From Arion vulgaris (taxonomy: Eukaryota > Mollusca > Gastropoda > Stylommatophora > Arionidae), in contig CM036765.1 of NCBI GenBank assembly GCA_020796225.1, positions 36,670,066-36,734,065 on the forward strand: 64,000 nt of DNA, in the 5' to 3' direction. Under the pieces are notes generated by a model. That model saw nothing but the letters and a program-made list of their open reading frames with translations. It had not been told where the DNA came from and made no database searches. A program made the translations under genes and the position numbers. Positions 12,060 to 23,600 of the stretch are shown piece by piece (position 1 is the first letter of the stretch; every line of letters starts with the position of its first letter).

Positions 12060-12262
12060 TTTAGGGCGGTGTAGGACATATGGGAACGAGAGACTGCGGA
12101 ATTTAATGGCTGCGTGGCTAGTGCAGTCGCTGCAAAGCTGTTCAGGTTAGGATTTTTCATTATGCCCACAGCAGAAAAAAATGCGTGGCCTTACCGTAAA
12201 TTGAACACAGGTCTCTCGTATGGGAGCCTTGCTCTAATCCATTCGGTCAGACACTCCTGTAG
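12060..12262 (-). mobile_element. tRNA-headed SINE-like repeat, minus strand
   Basis: Read on the minus strand from about 12262, the sequence resembles a tRNA-derived head: an A-box-like TGACCGAATGGATTAGAGC, a CTCCCATA anticodon-loop-like stretch, and a B-box-like GTTCAATTT. A non-coding body follows. The T-stem pairing is poor, so this is a SINE or tRNA pseudogene rather than a working tRNA. Only one copy is visible, so the element call is tentative. Confidence 0.4.
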
Positions 12263-12442
12263 TCGGTAGTTTCCCACGTGGAAATGGAGTAGACTAGATT
12301 CGCATAATACCTGTTATCAAAATCACCACACCACCACCACCACTCGTCTTAACGTATAAACGTCCGTGGATGTCTTTAAAATGAGACAAAATAAACTAAC
12401 TATTATATCTGACGATATTCAGTAATTATTTCTACTTGTGTG

Positions 12443-12788
12443 GACATGTTATTTCATAGCAAAATGTGACACGTTATTTCATAAAAAAATGTGACACGTT
12501 ATTTCATAACAAATGTGACACGTTATTTCATAACAAAATGTGATATATTATCATAAAAAAATGTGACATGTTATTTCATAAAAAAATGTGACATGTTACT
12601 TCATAACAAAATGTGACATGTTACTTCATAACAAAATGTGACATGTTATTTCATAGCAAAATGTGACATGTTATTTCATTACAAAATGTGACATGTTATT
12701 TCATAACAAAATGTAACATGTTATTTCATAACAAAATGTAACATGTTATTTCATAACAAAATGTAACATGTTATTTCATAACAAAATG
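12443..12788. repeat. Minisatellite, 25-bp unit, about 14 copies
   Basis: Copies of ACATGTTATTTCATAACAAA plus ATGTG. Variants include ACACG and a run of extra A's. Strongly AT-rich. Confidence 0.93.
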
Positions 12789-13646
12789 AAATTTCATCAG
12801 CCAATGTCGCAAAACAAAGAAAACGGAAAATAAATGTTGTGTGTACATAAGGTAATGTTTATTTATTTTCAATTTCTATGATTGTTTGTTGCTTGTTTAC
12901 GTTCGTTATATCAATAACTTGTTGATTTTTCAATGTTATATGTGTGTGATTTGTGCTAAACAGCGTGAATGTGCCTCGTTTAGACGCATACCGCATGTAG
13001 ACCAAGCAATCCTAATTTATGTCCTGTGCGGTATTCAAACTCGACTGCCTAGCCACAGCCAACTCTAACTGGGCCTGACAACTGACGGGAAAATCTCTGA
13101 CCTAGTTTAGTTGGGGCTGGAAAATATATTTGATAGAACGCTGCAAGATTTTTTTGCTTGCAATTTTACCCAATTCTGTGAGTCTATAGTTATTTATTGG
13201 TGAAAAGCATTCATAATATTTATATTCCTTATTGTTAAACTTAATTTGTTGCATAATATAACTTCGATTTAGCATTTTGTGTTGATTTTAAAGTAAATTC
13301 GTTTATATGCAACAATAATGGAATGCGATGTCACGTGGTGTAGTTATGGTCTGATTTCCCATAATTCTTAACTGAGTCCGCAGGCCCATACGTTTATATG
13401 TGGCTATGTCCTAGCCCATGATAGTCTATTCACTATCTACTGTGCACTGTTAGTTCGTTCCAGTACCGATTTTTCGTTGGCCCCAACGCGAACATATTTC
13501 AGCCACTTCCTGTAACGTGTATATGATCTGAGTTCAAACGAAACGATGGCGATTCTCTTCCTTGCTAACTGTCCTTCCTTAACTCACTAAAGCAGGTAAC
13601 TGTTACACTTAGACTGGCTATAACGTTTTTGGTGTGGGTTTTTTTT
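12789..13646. other. Non-coding stretch
   Basis: AT-rich with no supported gene. A segment near 13020-13075 has a B-box-like sequence on the minus strand but no complete tRNA fold. Confidence 0.45.
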
Positions 13647-13856
13647 GCCCTTACCACTTAGTGCCGCAGAGGGTGGTACCGGGTCACGTTTTAGACATGT
13701 AAAATCTCGAGGGTAGTCATGCTTTCGAACGAGAGCTGCTCGGAATTTTTAAATTTGGTTACGTTGTCTATTGGCTTTATGAAGGTACCTACCCTTTGGT
13801 CGCGATCTAGTGGACACTAGCACTTTGATCTTAGCCAAAAAGCCGAGAAGCGAAAT
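13647..13856 (-). mobile_element. U2-snRNA-headed repeat, copy A (minus strand)
   Basis: Read on the minus strand from 13856, the first 33 or so bases nearly match the conserved 5' end of U2 snRNA (CGCTTCTCGGCTTTTTGGCT followed by AAGATCAAAGTG). After that it departs from U2: the branch-recognition region, Sm site and 3' stem-loops are not seen. Instead about 175 bp follow that match copy B (16699-16914) along their whole length. This points to a SINE-like family with a U2-derived head rather than a U2 gene. Confidence 0.6.
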
Positions 13857-14175
13857 TTGTAATGTGTACTCAATACATTTCTCTTATATGACTTTGAAAA
13901 GCAATCGCTTTGTAATTTTCCTAAGCCAATCTGAGTTGGCAGAGTATTTAAAATATCAGTTCTGAATCTTGCAGTAAGACAATGTTATAATCGTAGTGAA
14001 CTGGTTTTGATTCGTTTCTGTTGTGTGCATGCGTTTCAATAGGTCATCGACATACTTGTATGTAACATTTTTATTGTTAAACTGTTCATGAAATTATCCG
14101 CACAACAAACGAGCCATCAGGGGACATAACATTTATAATTGCCGTCACAATTAAAGTAACTCAGAGTAATCTATT
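13857..14175. other. Non-coding stretch
   Basis: No gene or repeat recognised. Confidence 0.4.
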
Positions 14176-14437
14176 TGATCTTCTTTGCGTTCGTTCTTTA
14201 CGACCAATTTTAATCACTCTTTGTGATATGTTTGATCTTTGCCAAGAACGTGTATACGTTGCACATTGGTTTGGTAGGCCCTAAACGCATAGACTTCTAC
14301 TCGTTTAGGATACATGCATCCGATTTCATCCAAGCCTCCTTAGCCGCCTTTACGACATGCGTGGCAGGTAACAGTGGTTCTATTCTTTACACCCCAAATT
14401 TGGACCCCGGTAACCACTCGGGCGTCTATTCTGATAA
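14176..14437 (-). mobile_element. SINE family 1, minus strand
   Basis: A full-length-looking copy of the repeat also at 16170 and 45055. Read on the minus strand it begins near GAGTGGTTACCGGGG. It contains AGAATAGAACCACTGTTACC, then the block GTAAAGGCGGCTAAGGAGGC and CATGCATCC, and ends with AAAGAAGATC, a degraded (GAA)n tail. Confidence 0.8.
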
Positions 14438-16169
14438 AGCTTGCTATTATAGTAGGGAGATAAACTGAAGTTCGTACACATCATTACTTCTATTTTGAGC
14501 TCTACGACACTTCATTCTTTAAATTACATGCATGTTTAATTGTCGTCAAGCTACACATCGCCTGTCACCATTTCACAACAAGGTTACCTAAAAATTACGA
14601 CTGTCTATCGTGAAATAGAAAAACATAGCAGTGATAAAATTTCCCACTTGCTAATATTGCCCTCTAATTAACCAAACATGACACTGCGCAACAACCCGGT
14701 AGCAGTGTGACGACAAAAGAAGAATTAACCATAGAAGAGTGTGGGGTGAGGGCGGTGGAAACAAGCCATACATAAAAATTAGTAAATTATAACATAAAGG
14801 ATTGAGCATATTTCAGCTCAAATGACATACAGAAGAAAGTCCACAACAGACAGATCTGACAAAAGATAAAAATCATTTTTTATCAGTTAGGTTTACGCAT
14901 TCAGTAACTGTGCCCTTTCATTCTTCTTCCTACTGAATCGTATATTTTTTTTCAATGCCTGAAATGTCAAACATTAGTTTAAGAAACCATTTTATTTCAG
15001 AGGATGAATTATGTCCAGCTGTTTGTCATCAGGAAGACAAAAATATACCTTTCTCAGATTACATTGTTCAAGCGCGATGTCTTGCTTTTACTCTGAAGGG
15101 AGTCCTCGCTTCACTCATCTGAGACACATATCATTTGTCCAGAGATTTTATTGAAACCCAGGAGAGTCTAACTCACTTTTATCTTCTTTTATTCCGATCA
15201 GAAGCATTTGAGTGAAAGCCTTCGGCTGAGTGTCATGGACATCGTAACTTGATCGTGCCACGAACACGTAAATCTGGAACTTGTAGCTTCTGTCAGTCGC
15301 GGATTGAACCGCACTTACAGGATCTAGTCACCTAGTAACCGCTACGAACATGCTGGGCACCGGGCCTAACTCACTTTAAAATCATGATCTGTGAAGTGAG
15401 AAGGATATGTCTGAAGAGCTGTGAAGATCTGTCTTTCAGTAGGATAAGTTCACCATATACATCATTGCTCTATCGATAACTGATTTCACTACTGATAGCT
15501 CGTTTCACTATGATAACCGATTACACTACTGATAATTGTTTCCTACTGATAACTGATATCACTACCGATAACCGAGTTCACTACAAATGAATGGTCTTAC
15601 AATTTGCTAATAACTAATTCTATCAAGTCTATAGTTAAAATACTAACAGTGTTTCTTCTGTTGCAACTAGAGAGTCCTAATAATTTTAGCTATTTCTGAC
15701 CTTCGTATCACAAATGATAATTCAAATCCTCTGCACATGTCTGCTAGAGATCACAAAGAAATCAGCATGATTTCTATATTTATTGTTGGCAACCGCCAAT
15801 TTTTCATCTGATGTATCTCTGTCTCTCTCTGTTCATATAAATGTTCTAATCACAACTGTTTTTTTAAATTTCTATTATGTTTTTGTTTTCAAATAAAAAA
15901 AATATTGTACTTTTCAACAGTGAATTTCAGACTATTATTTGTAAGTACTTATCCAGCACAACACATTTTTACTCTCCTTAATTTTGGCTATCTTGTACAA
16001 TATATTACAGCCCATCATAAATCTATTTGTCTCTCTGTAGTTCATAATATATCAATAATTCTCCATTTTCTTCTTTCTCCATGCTGGGGGTCATTTCAAG
16101 TCTGGACAAAAGCATGGTCACTTCACTGATGTTCTTCTTTTAAAAATAAAATCTCATTCGTGATATTAT
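14438..16169. other. Non-coding stretch with degenerate GATAAC-type repeats
   Basis: No gene is supported. At about 15465-15590, 20-25 bp degenerate units of the form CACTACTGATAACTGAT recur about five times. Confidence 0.5.
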
Positions 16170-16402
16170 GTTCCACTCGAGTGGTTACTGGGGCCCAAAT
16201 GTGGAGTGTAAAGAATAGAACCACTGTTACCCGCCACGCATGTCATAAGAGGCGACTAAGGAGGTTTGGTTGAAATCGGATGCATGTGTCCTAAACTGTA
16301 GAAGTCTATGGTCCTAGCGGTCTACCAAACCAATGTGCAACATATCAAACATATCACAAAGAGTGAGTAAAATTGTCGTAAAGAACAACGTAAAGAAGAA
16401 TT
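16170..16402 (+). mobile_element. SINE family 1, plus strand
   Basis: Starts GAGTGGTTACTGGGGCCC, contains AGAATAGAACCACTGTTACC and the core CATAAGAGGCGACTAAGGAG, and ends in AAAGAAGAA. Co-linear with the copies at 14176-14437 (opposite strand) and 45055-45302. Confidence 0.82.
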
Positions 16403-16698
16403 ATATTCTGTATGTTTCTCTATTTATATAAAAGGTTTGTATATGAAAATCAACACAATTGGAAGCTTTACTAGGGGATAGAAAATTAATTAAAATCCAT
16501 GTATCAACAAAAGATCTTTATTATGGTAACATGACAACACAGATATTGAGAGGGTACAATTAAAAATTGAATGTTTTAAAGATAAAGTGGAAAAAAGAAG
16601 GAATAGTGAGGCTGTAGAAGCAATCAGAATACATAAGGGGTAGTCTTTTTTAAAATGAAGAGGAAATCTGATTCTTAAAATCTGATGTTTTGTTAGTA

Positions 16699-16914
16699 GG
16701 GCCCGACCCAGAAGTGCCACAACAGGGTGGACCCAGTACAAGTGAATGTGAAAATGTTTAAAACTCAGAGCATCATCAGTCTTTCGAATGAGAGCGCTTA
16801 GAGTTTGTTTCAGGAGTTTTATTTTGCCATTTGGCGTTTCATGAAGGCTTCCACCATTTGGCCGCGATCAAGTGGGCAGTACATTTTGATCTTAGCCAAA
16901 CGGCAAAGAAGAGA
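16699..16914 (-). mobile_element. U2-snRNA-headed repeat, copy B (minus strand)
   Basis: The second copy of the repeat at 13647-13856, more diverged in the head (CTTTGCCGTTTGGCTAAGAT then CAAAATG). Shared landmarks in the same order: a GATCGCGGCCAAA-like block, GCCTTCATGAAACGCCAA (A has CCTTCATAAAGCCAA), CTCTCATTCGAAAG, and a CCACCCTGTTGTGGCACTT-like end. Two independent copies with the same non-U2 body make a random U2 pseudogene unlikely. Confidence 0.58.
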
Positions 16915-17525
16915 TTAAAACCTTATTTTCTGTGGTAAAACTGAATTTAAAAAACTACAAAAATATGAGAAAGAGTACAAGCACCACTTTTAGAGAGGAA
17001 AGTGTCTACAAAACATATCTTCAAAATAATGAATGTAATTCACAATTACTAAGTAGAAGCAGTTTAACATTTAAAATTAAGGCAACTGCAAGAAATGTGG
17101 AGATATGAAATAGGAAGTCCATGATAATTGGTATTCTTTTGATATTGTGATGTTGCTAATCTTGGTAGGTTGTTGATGTTAGTTGACAATAATACAACAG
17201 ATAGATGTTGTTGGTTTCTTAATGCATGTTTATTCAATCATTGTTCACAAAAACACGTCTGTCACCTACCAAGGTTTCTATCAGACTCCTTTCGTTGTTA
17301 TGTTGTTGTTTTCTTAACCTTAGTTTCTGTCGTCACGCTACGTCAAACTCAACTAATTCTAGTCTCTACATTATTGCCAAGGTGTGCAGTTCTGGCATAC
17401 TGCGTCCCCTTACTTTTCTCTATCATCTATCAACTACCTGTCTAGTCTGTTAACTGCTACCCTTTGGGGGTAGGGAATGGTTGTCCTTAGTCACCTCTGT
17501 GTACAGATATGCAGTGATACATCTT
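16915..17525. other. Non-coding stretch downstream of the GST gene
   Basis: Lies beyond the stop codon of the minus-strand GST gene, so it should include its 3' UTR. No other gene is visible; overlapping plus frames at 17170-17453 lack motifs. Confidence 0.45.
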
Positions 17526-17690
17526 CTAAAACTCTGTTACTTTTCTTGTAGCCAGGTATGCTTTAATCTTTTCATGGCTTTCCACCTTCTGTCGGAGTGC
17601 TTGTAGCAAAGGAAAAGCATCTGTGTTGAAATTTTTCCACTTTGACGGTGTGAAAACTTGATCATAAATAAAAAAGTCTGCCAGAGTCAG
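17526..17690 (-). CDS. GST gene 1, exon 5 (stop codon)
   Basis: Follows acceptor CTATTTACAG. It codes LTLADFFIYDQVFTPSKW, then the C-terminal helices, ending KAYLATRKVTEF and TAG at 17528-17526. The N-terminal SLTLADF box is the best conserved part of the GST helical domain. Confidence 0.92.
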   Translation of the reverse strand: MTLADFFIYDQVFTPSKWKNFNTDAFPLLQALRQKVESHEKIKAYLATRKVTEF

Positions 17691-20600
17691 CTGTAAATAG
17701 ATGAAGAGAATAGTTAAACTACATGTGCTATACATGCAGAAATAATTCACTCAATTATTAAATTAACAAACAGAATTATCCTTTCTTTCAGTCTTCTAGT
17801 ATTGTCGATATAAGGGAAGAATGTAGCAAGGACTGTAAAACAAACGTAAAAACAAAGTACTGTAGTTTTACAAAAACAATAACAATACACAGCAACGTTT
17901 CGACCAAGGGCCTTTATTAAGCAAAGGATACAACAGAAGTGAAGAAAGTGTTACACTGCACACAACATATAGAATCAGAAAATAAATTCTTAACAAGCCT
18001 AAAAGCCTTCTAGTCCTAGTTAACTCCATACAGTGCTAAAGTTTTCAATAGCTGTTGTCTATCTGCCGGTCGAAAGCTTTTCTTGGTCTACAAATGTGAT
18101 ATGTAGTTCTTGGTCGTATTCTATTGTCCTTTCCATTTTCTCTCTGAGTGCAAATCAGTACAATTTCTGTTTTCTCTGAAGCTCATTTGTATTTTGTTTA
18201 GTTCTGGCTCTATGATTGGTCATTAGTTTTTTTATAGAATTTGCAGAATATTTTGTCTGCATGGCTCAGGTGTGATATTCCTCTGTACTTTGTGCAATCT
18301 TTTTTTTTTTTGCCATTTCTTTTCCATATTGGTATTATTACTGAGTTTCTCCAGTCTTCTAGTGTTTCTTGTGTGATCCAATGAGATTGTTCATTCTTGT
18401 GTAGTTATTTGATTCCTACCTCTACTTTTGCTGCTTTAGAATTAATTCAGCTTTTCTTTTGGCTGCTAGACAGCTTGCCTTATGGTTTGGCACAGCTTTA
18501 ACAGCATTTCTAATTCTGTCTATCATTTGACAATGGACAATATCTACTGCTAATTTTAAAAGGGTAAGTTGGATTATATTAATTTGCATCATTGTAAGCA
18601 GAATATTACTATTGTTGTTATTTTACAGTGTGTAAAATAGATCTGTTTTCTGTGACTATAAGTGTCACCAAAACAGTTGTTTTATGTCAGGGAGGTAACT
18701 CAACAAATATCACTTTAATTGGTAACCATCCAACACCAGTTCCAAAACTTTGCTATCTTGGATCCATGGTCACTGCCAGCCTTTCTCTTGATGAAGAAAT
18801 CAATGCTTGAATAAGGAGTGCGGCTACTACATTCGGCAAACTATCACAGCGAGCGTGGAACAACACAAAACTAACATTGCAGATGAAGACTCAAATATAT
18901 CGAGCCTGTGTTCTTTACTAGTTCTTTACTATATGGCTCAGAAACAGCCTACTCAAGGCATGAGAGGAGACTTAACATCTTTCACCTTCGATGTCTCCGC
19001 AAGATGATACCAAAAACAAATGTTGTGTGAACTTTCAACGGGGAAGAGACACCAGGACACCACTGCTCAGATATAAAGATGTCTGCAAGGCCTCAATGTA
19101 GAACATTTCTATAGGTCCCAGCACATGGGAAAACTAGCTGATGACAGAGTTGTGTGGAAAGCGACATTGCGCAAGGGCACAGAGTCTTTTGAGAAGAGAC
19201 TTATGTATAAGTTGAACGACAAGAGAGAAAGGCGAAAACTCAGAGGTTGTCACAGTAAAGCACTTGCCAATTGACCGTCTGTAAAGACGTAAAAGGCCAT
19301 ACATACAAATAGATGATATAATTGTGCATTTTTTCCCCATTTCCCACTATGAATTTAGACGCAGTCATGGCATCTTATCTGTCGCCTGTGACTGATGATT
19401 TTTGCTTGAAAGCTTGCTTTTCTTATCACCAGTGCTCCTTGTGATTCATGAGCCTTACCCTGACTTCAGAGTTACTTGTAATTTAGATGCTCAAGCAAAG
19501 GAATAATTGTGTATGAATAACAAGAAGAACATTTTTTGTCTTGATTAGAGTCAGTCCTTTGATATATTCACTGGAATACCAATTGCTGTATTGAAGTATG
19601 CTAACTACTATAAGTCCTGCTACGAATATCGAAATAGGGGAAGACTGCAGTAAAACTTGGTAAATAGCGAAACACGTACAAACAAAGTACTATAGTTTTA
19701 CAAAATACAGAAACAGTGACGATAAAAGCAGCGTTGATCAAAGGCCTTTATCAAGCAAATGACACAACAGGAGTGACGAATTATAGAGAACACTTACAAA
19801 TGGATGATAACGGAAAAATGCAAATGTATCTAATGAACTGGGAATAAAAAAGAATAACGAAATGAGTGCAACACAAAACTAGAAGTGGAAAAGAAGAGAA
19901 ACAATATGCAATCAAGTGAAAATACAAATTATATATATGAAGCAAATACACATATAGATTACAAGGCATGAGATGAGAGTACATAGAAGCATAGAATGTA
20001 ATGCGTTGAGTCAAGAGGCGAAGGTACATATAACGAAATAAAACGTTCTCAGAGCAATCGACTACGATCATCAGAGGAACATGATCGATGGCTGACCTGG
20101 ACATCGCAGCTCCGAATGGCCAGTACATTGAAATGGGTAGCTACAGGGTCACAGACATCGCGCAAGTGTTGGCGAATCGGTCACTGAGTCTTCCTGCCGT
20201 TTCCAATATAGGCCTTGTTGACCGCTGCAGATAATGGCATAGATAATACGGAATCGCACGTGAAACTATCTTCAATAACGTAGCTTTTGAAAGACACAGT
20301 GCGGGTTTGTATTCATAAGCACACATGTTGCAAAACGTGTGCTTATGTAATACAGACCCGCACTGTGTCTTTCCAAAAGCCACGTTCGTTATTGAAGATA
20401 GTTTCACGTCTGAATCCGTAATATTATCTATGCCATTATCTGCAAGCGGTGCAACAAGGCCTATATTGGGAAAACCGGCAGGAGACTCAGTGACCGATTC
20501 GCCCAACACTTGCCCGATATACGCCAATGCTCTGTGACCCCTGTAGCTACCCATTTCAATTATACTGGCCATTCAGGAGCTTGCGATGTCCAGGTCACAA

Positions 20601-23600
20601 CCATCCGATCATGTTCCTCTGATGATCGTAGTCGATTTGCTCTGGAGAACCGTTTTATTTCGTTATATGGTACCTTGCGGCCTCTTTGACTCAACGCATT
20701 ACATTCCTATGCTTCTTAGTACTTCTCATCTCATGCCTTGTAATCTATATGTGTATTTGCTTCATATATATAATTTGTATTTTCACTTGATTGTATATTG
20801 TTTCTCTTCTTTCCACTTCTAGTTTTGTGTTGCACTCATTTCGTTATTCGTTTTTATTCCCAGTTCATTAGATACATTTGCATTTTTCCGTTATCGTCCA
20901 TTTGTAAGTGTTCTCTATAATTCATCACTCCTGTTGTGTCGTTTGCTTGATAAAGGCCTTTTGGTCGAAACGTTTCTGTATTTTGTAAAACTATGGTACT
21001 TTGTTTGTACGTGTTTCGCTAAGTCCTGCTATATCGTCAATAGAGGACTAATTTCTATTTAAACTAATGTCAGGAGTATGATGTCTTGACTAAGGTAACA
21101 TTTATTGTCTAGGTACTAAGAACATGCGTTTTATTTCCAGTGGCAACCAAGGTAAACACGGATACAATATGTGGTAGATGACAGCAGAACATTCACAACT
21201 AATAAGGCAGTAAACCTTGGGGAACAAAAGCAAATTAATAACTATCTGTGTAAAAGTATTACCGAGCAACCAATGATAAATATCAAGTAAATATCAAAGG
21301 ACCAAGAAAATTTTTAAAGAGAGAGAGAGGATAATGCTTTTATTGGGTGACAAAAATGATTGTATTGTATCGTAGACAGACCCCAATGGCTCAAAAACGT
21401 GGTGAGTCACCAAGTTAATACAAATAAGATTCAGACCTTTGTCAACAGATGTCTTCAGCATAATCACAGACTGAGATGGTATGACAGAGTTACAAACAAA
21501 TATCTGGGGAAAAGAAGAGGACAGAAGCCCATAATGACCTAGGCTAAAAGAAGGAAATGACGATGGGTGGGGCATACCCTGGGAAGACACAGTCGAGTGT
21601 CCCTAGACAAGCACTTGAGTGGAACCAACAAAGGAAACGTTCCAAACAGACTTGGAGATGAAGTCTTCATGAGAAACTAATGGATGCTGGACTATCTCAG
21701 GAAGCCACACACAAAAAACAGCCAGACTGAGAAAAGTGGCAAATAACTGTTGAGGCCATATGTTCCATAAGGAGAAGAAAGGAATAACCACCAACCAACC
21801 AACCATAGGTAGACACATAAGTACTTAGTCTTTTGAAGAGGGTAAAACAGAAAATGTATGCTAAATTGCTTTAAATACACAATGAGATGCATTGTACACT
21901 GCAAAGTTATACTTACTGACTTTCCAACAAAGTAGCCAGTACCAGACTTTTTCAATTGTGCTTCATATATTCCAAAAAATCTTGTAGCATCAACCTCTGT
22001 GAAATGTTTCATTTTCTCTGCCTGTTAAAAATTAAGACCATAATAAAATAATAGAAAAACAAAACAAACCTAATTTTAGTTACATTGAACACTATATTTC
22101 GAAATTTCATTTCTTTTTATTCATGTCCCTCCAACAAAGTTCTCTTAAAATGTATATTCATCATCATCATTTAGCTTGTCCCTGTCAAAACTTGACACCC
22201 ATGACAGCAGCTCTAAATGCATCCCTCTCCTGTGTAAGGAGTTCGACTTCTGACGAAGTCATACTCAACGTTTATGACATCCTACACCCATTTTCTTCTT
22301 AGTCTTCCTATCCTTCATCTGTCCTGTATCATACAGTTCAGATTTTATCCAGCTAATTACAGTAGGATGATAACTTCATCATGCAAAACAAACTGCTATA
22401 TGGGCTAGTACGTCATTAAGTGTTTCAGTCAGAGCTCCTAAAATAAGTTCAATAATGGGTAGTCTACAACTTTAAAATAATTTAATCTGATATGTTTTAA
22501 CACTGAAAAAAAGCAATAATAACTAAAAAAAAGTACTGTTTGCATAAATTAATAGACCTGTAGAAGGTGCCAGGATTAGATGCAGATGTTCCCACACCAC
22601 AGGTGGTGGTTAACATACTAGACAGGTAGTTTTAGATAGATGAGTCTTGGTAGATATAATATGTTAGCAGACTGTGGTGGTTGCACACCAATTCTGCACA
22701 CTAGCAGATAGCAACGCTAAAACGAGACATTGACGTAGGGAATCTAGTTGACGTAGCTTTGTGTAGTGACTGCGTAGCAACGTTAGTGAACATAGGGAGA
22801 ACGACATAAACATTGCAAGAAGATGGACGTGTTTTTGTCTGTCTGTCAAACATCAATAAAGATAAGGAAATCGAACAAAGATTTATGGTTGTTTCCTATG
22901 CTGTACCATCATATGAATGTTGTTTCCTATGTTGTACCATCGTATGAATGTTGTTTCCTATGTTGTACCATCATATGAATGTTGTTTCCTATGTTGTACC
23001 ATCGTATGAATGTTGTTTCCTATGTTGTACCATCGTATGAATGTTGTTTCCTATGCTGTACCATCATATGAATGTTGTTTCCTATGTTGTACCATCGTAT
23101 GAATGTTGTTTCTTATGTTGTACCATCATATGAATGTTGTTTCCTATGTTGTACCATCGTATGAATGTTGTTTCCTATGTTGTACCATCGTATGAATGTT
23201 GTTTCCTATGTTGTACCATCGTATGAATGTTGTTTCCTATGTTGTACCATCGTATGAATGTTGTTTCCTATGTTGTACCATCATATGAATGTTGTTTCCT
23301 ATGTTGTACCATCATATGAATGTTGTTTCCTATGTTGTACCATCATATGAATGTTGTTTCCTATGTTGTACCATCGTATGAATGTTGTTTCCTATGTTGT
23401 ACCATCATATGAATGTTGTTTCCTATGTTGTACCATCGTATGAATGTTGTTTCCTATGTTGTACCATCGTATGAATGTTGTTTCCTATGTTGTACCATCG
23501 TATGAATGTTGTTTCCTATGTTGTACCATCGTATGAATGTTGTGAAGACCATCTAATAAACATGTAAGAGGAAAACAATCAAATAATAACAACTTAAACA

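Noticed and set aside
13820..13856. A functional U2 snRNA gene
   Set aside because: Only the first 33 or so bases match; the branch-site region, Sm site and 3' stems are absent.
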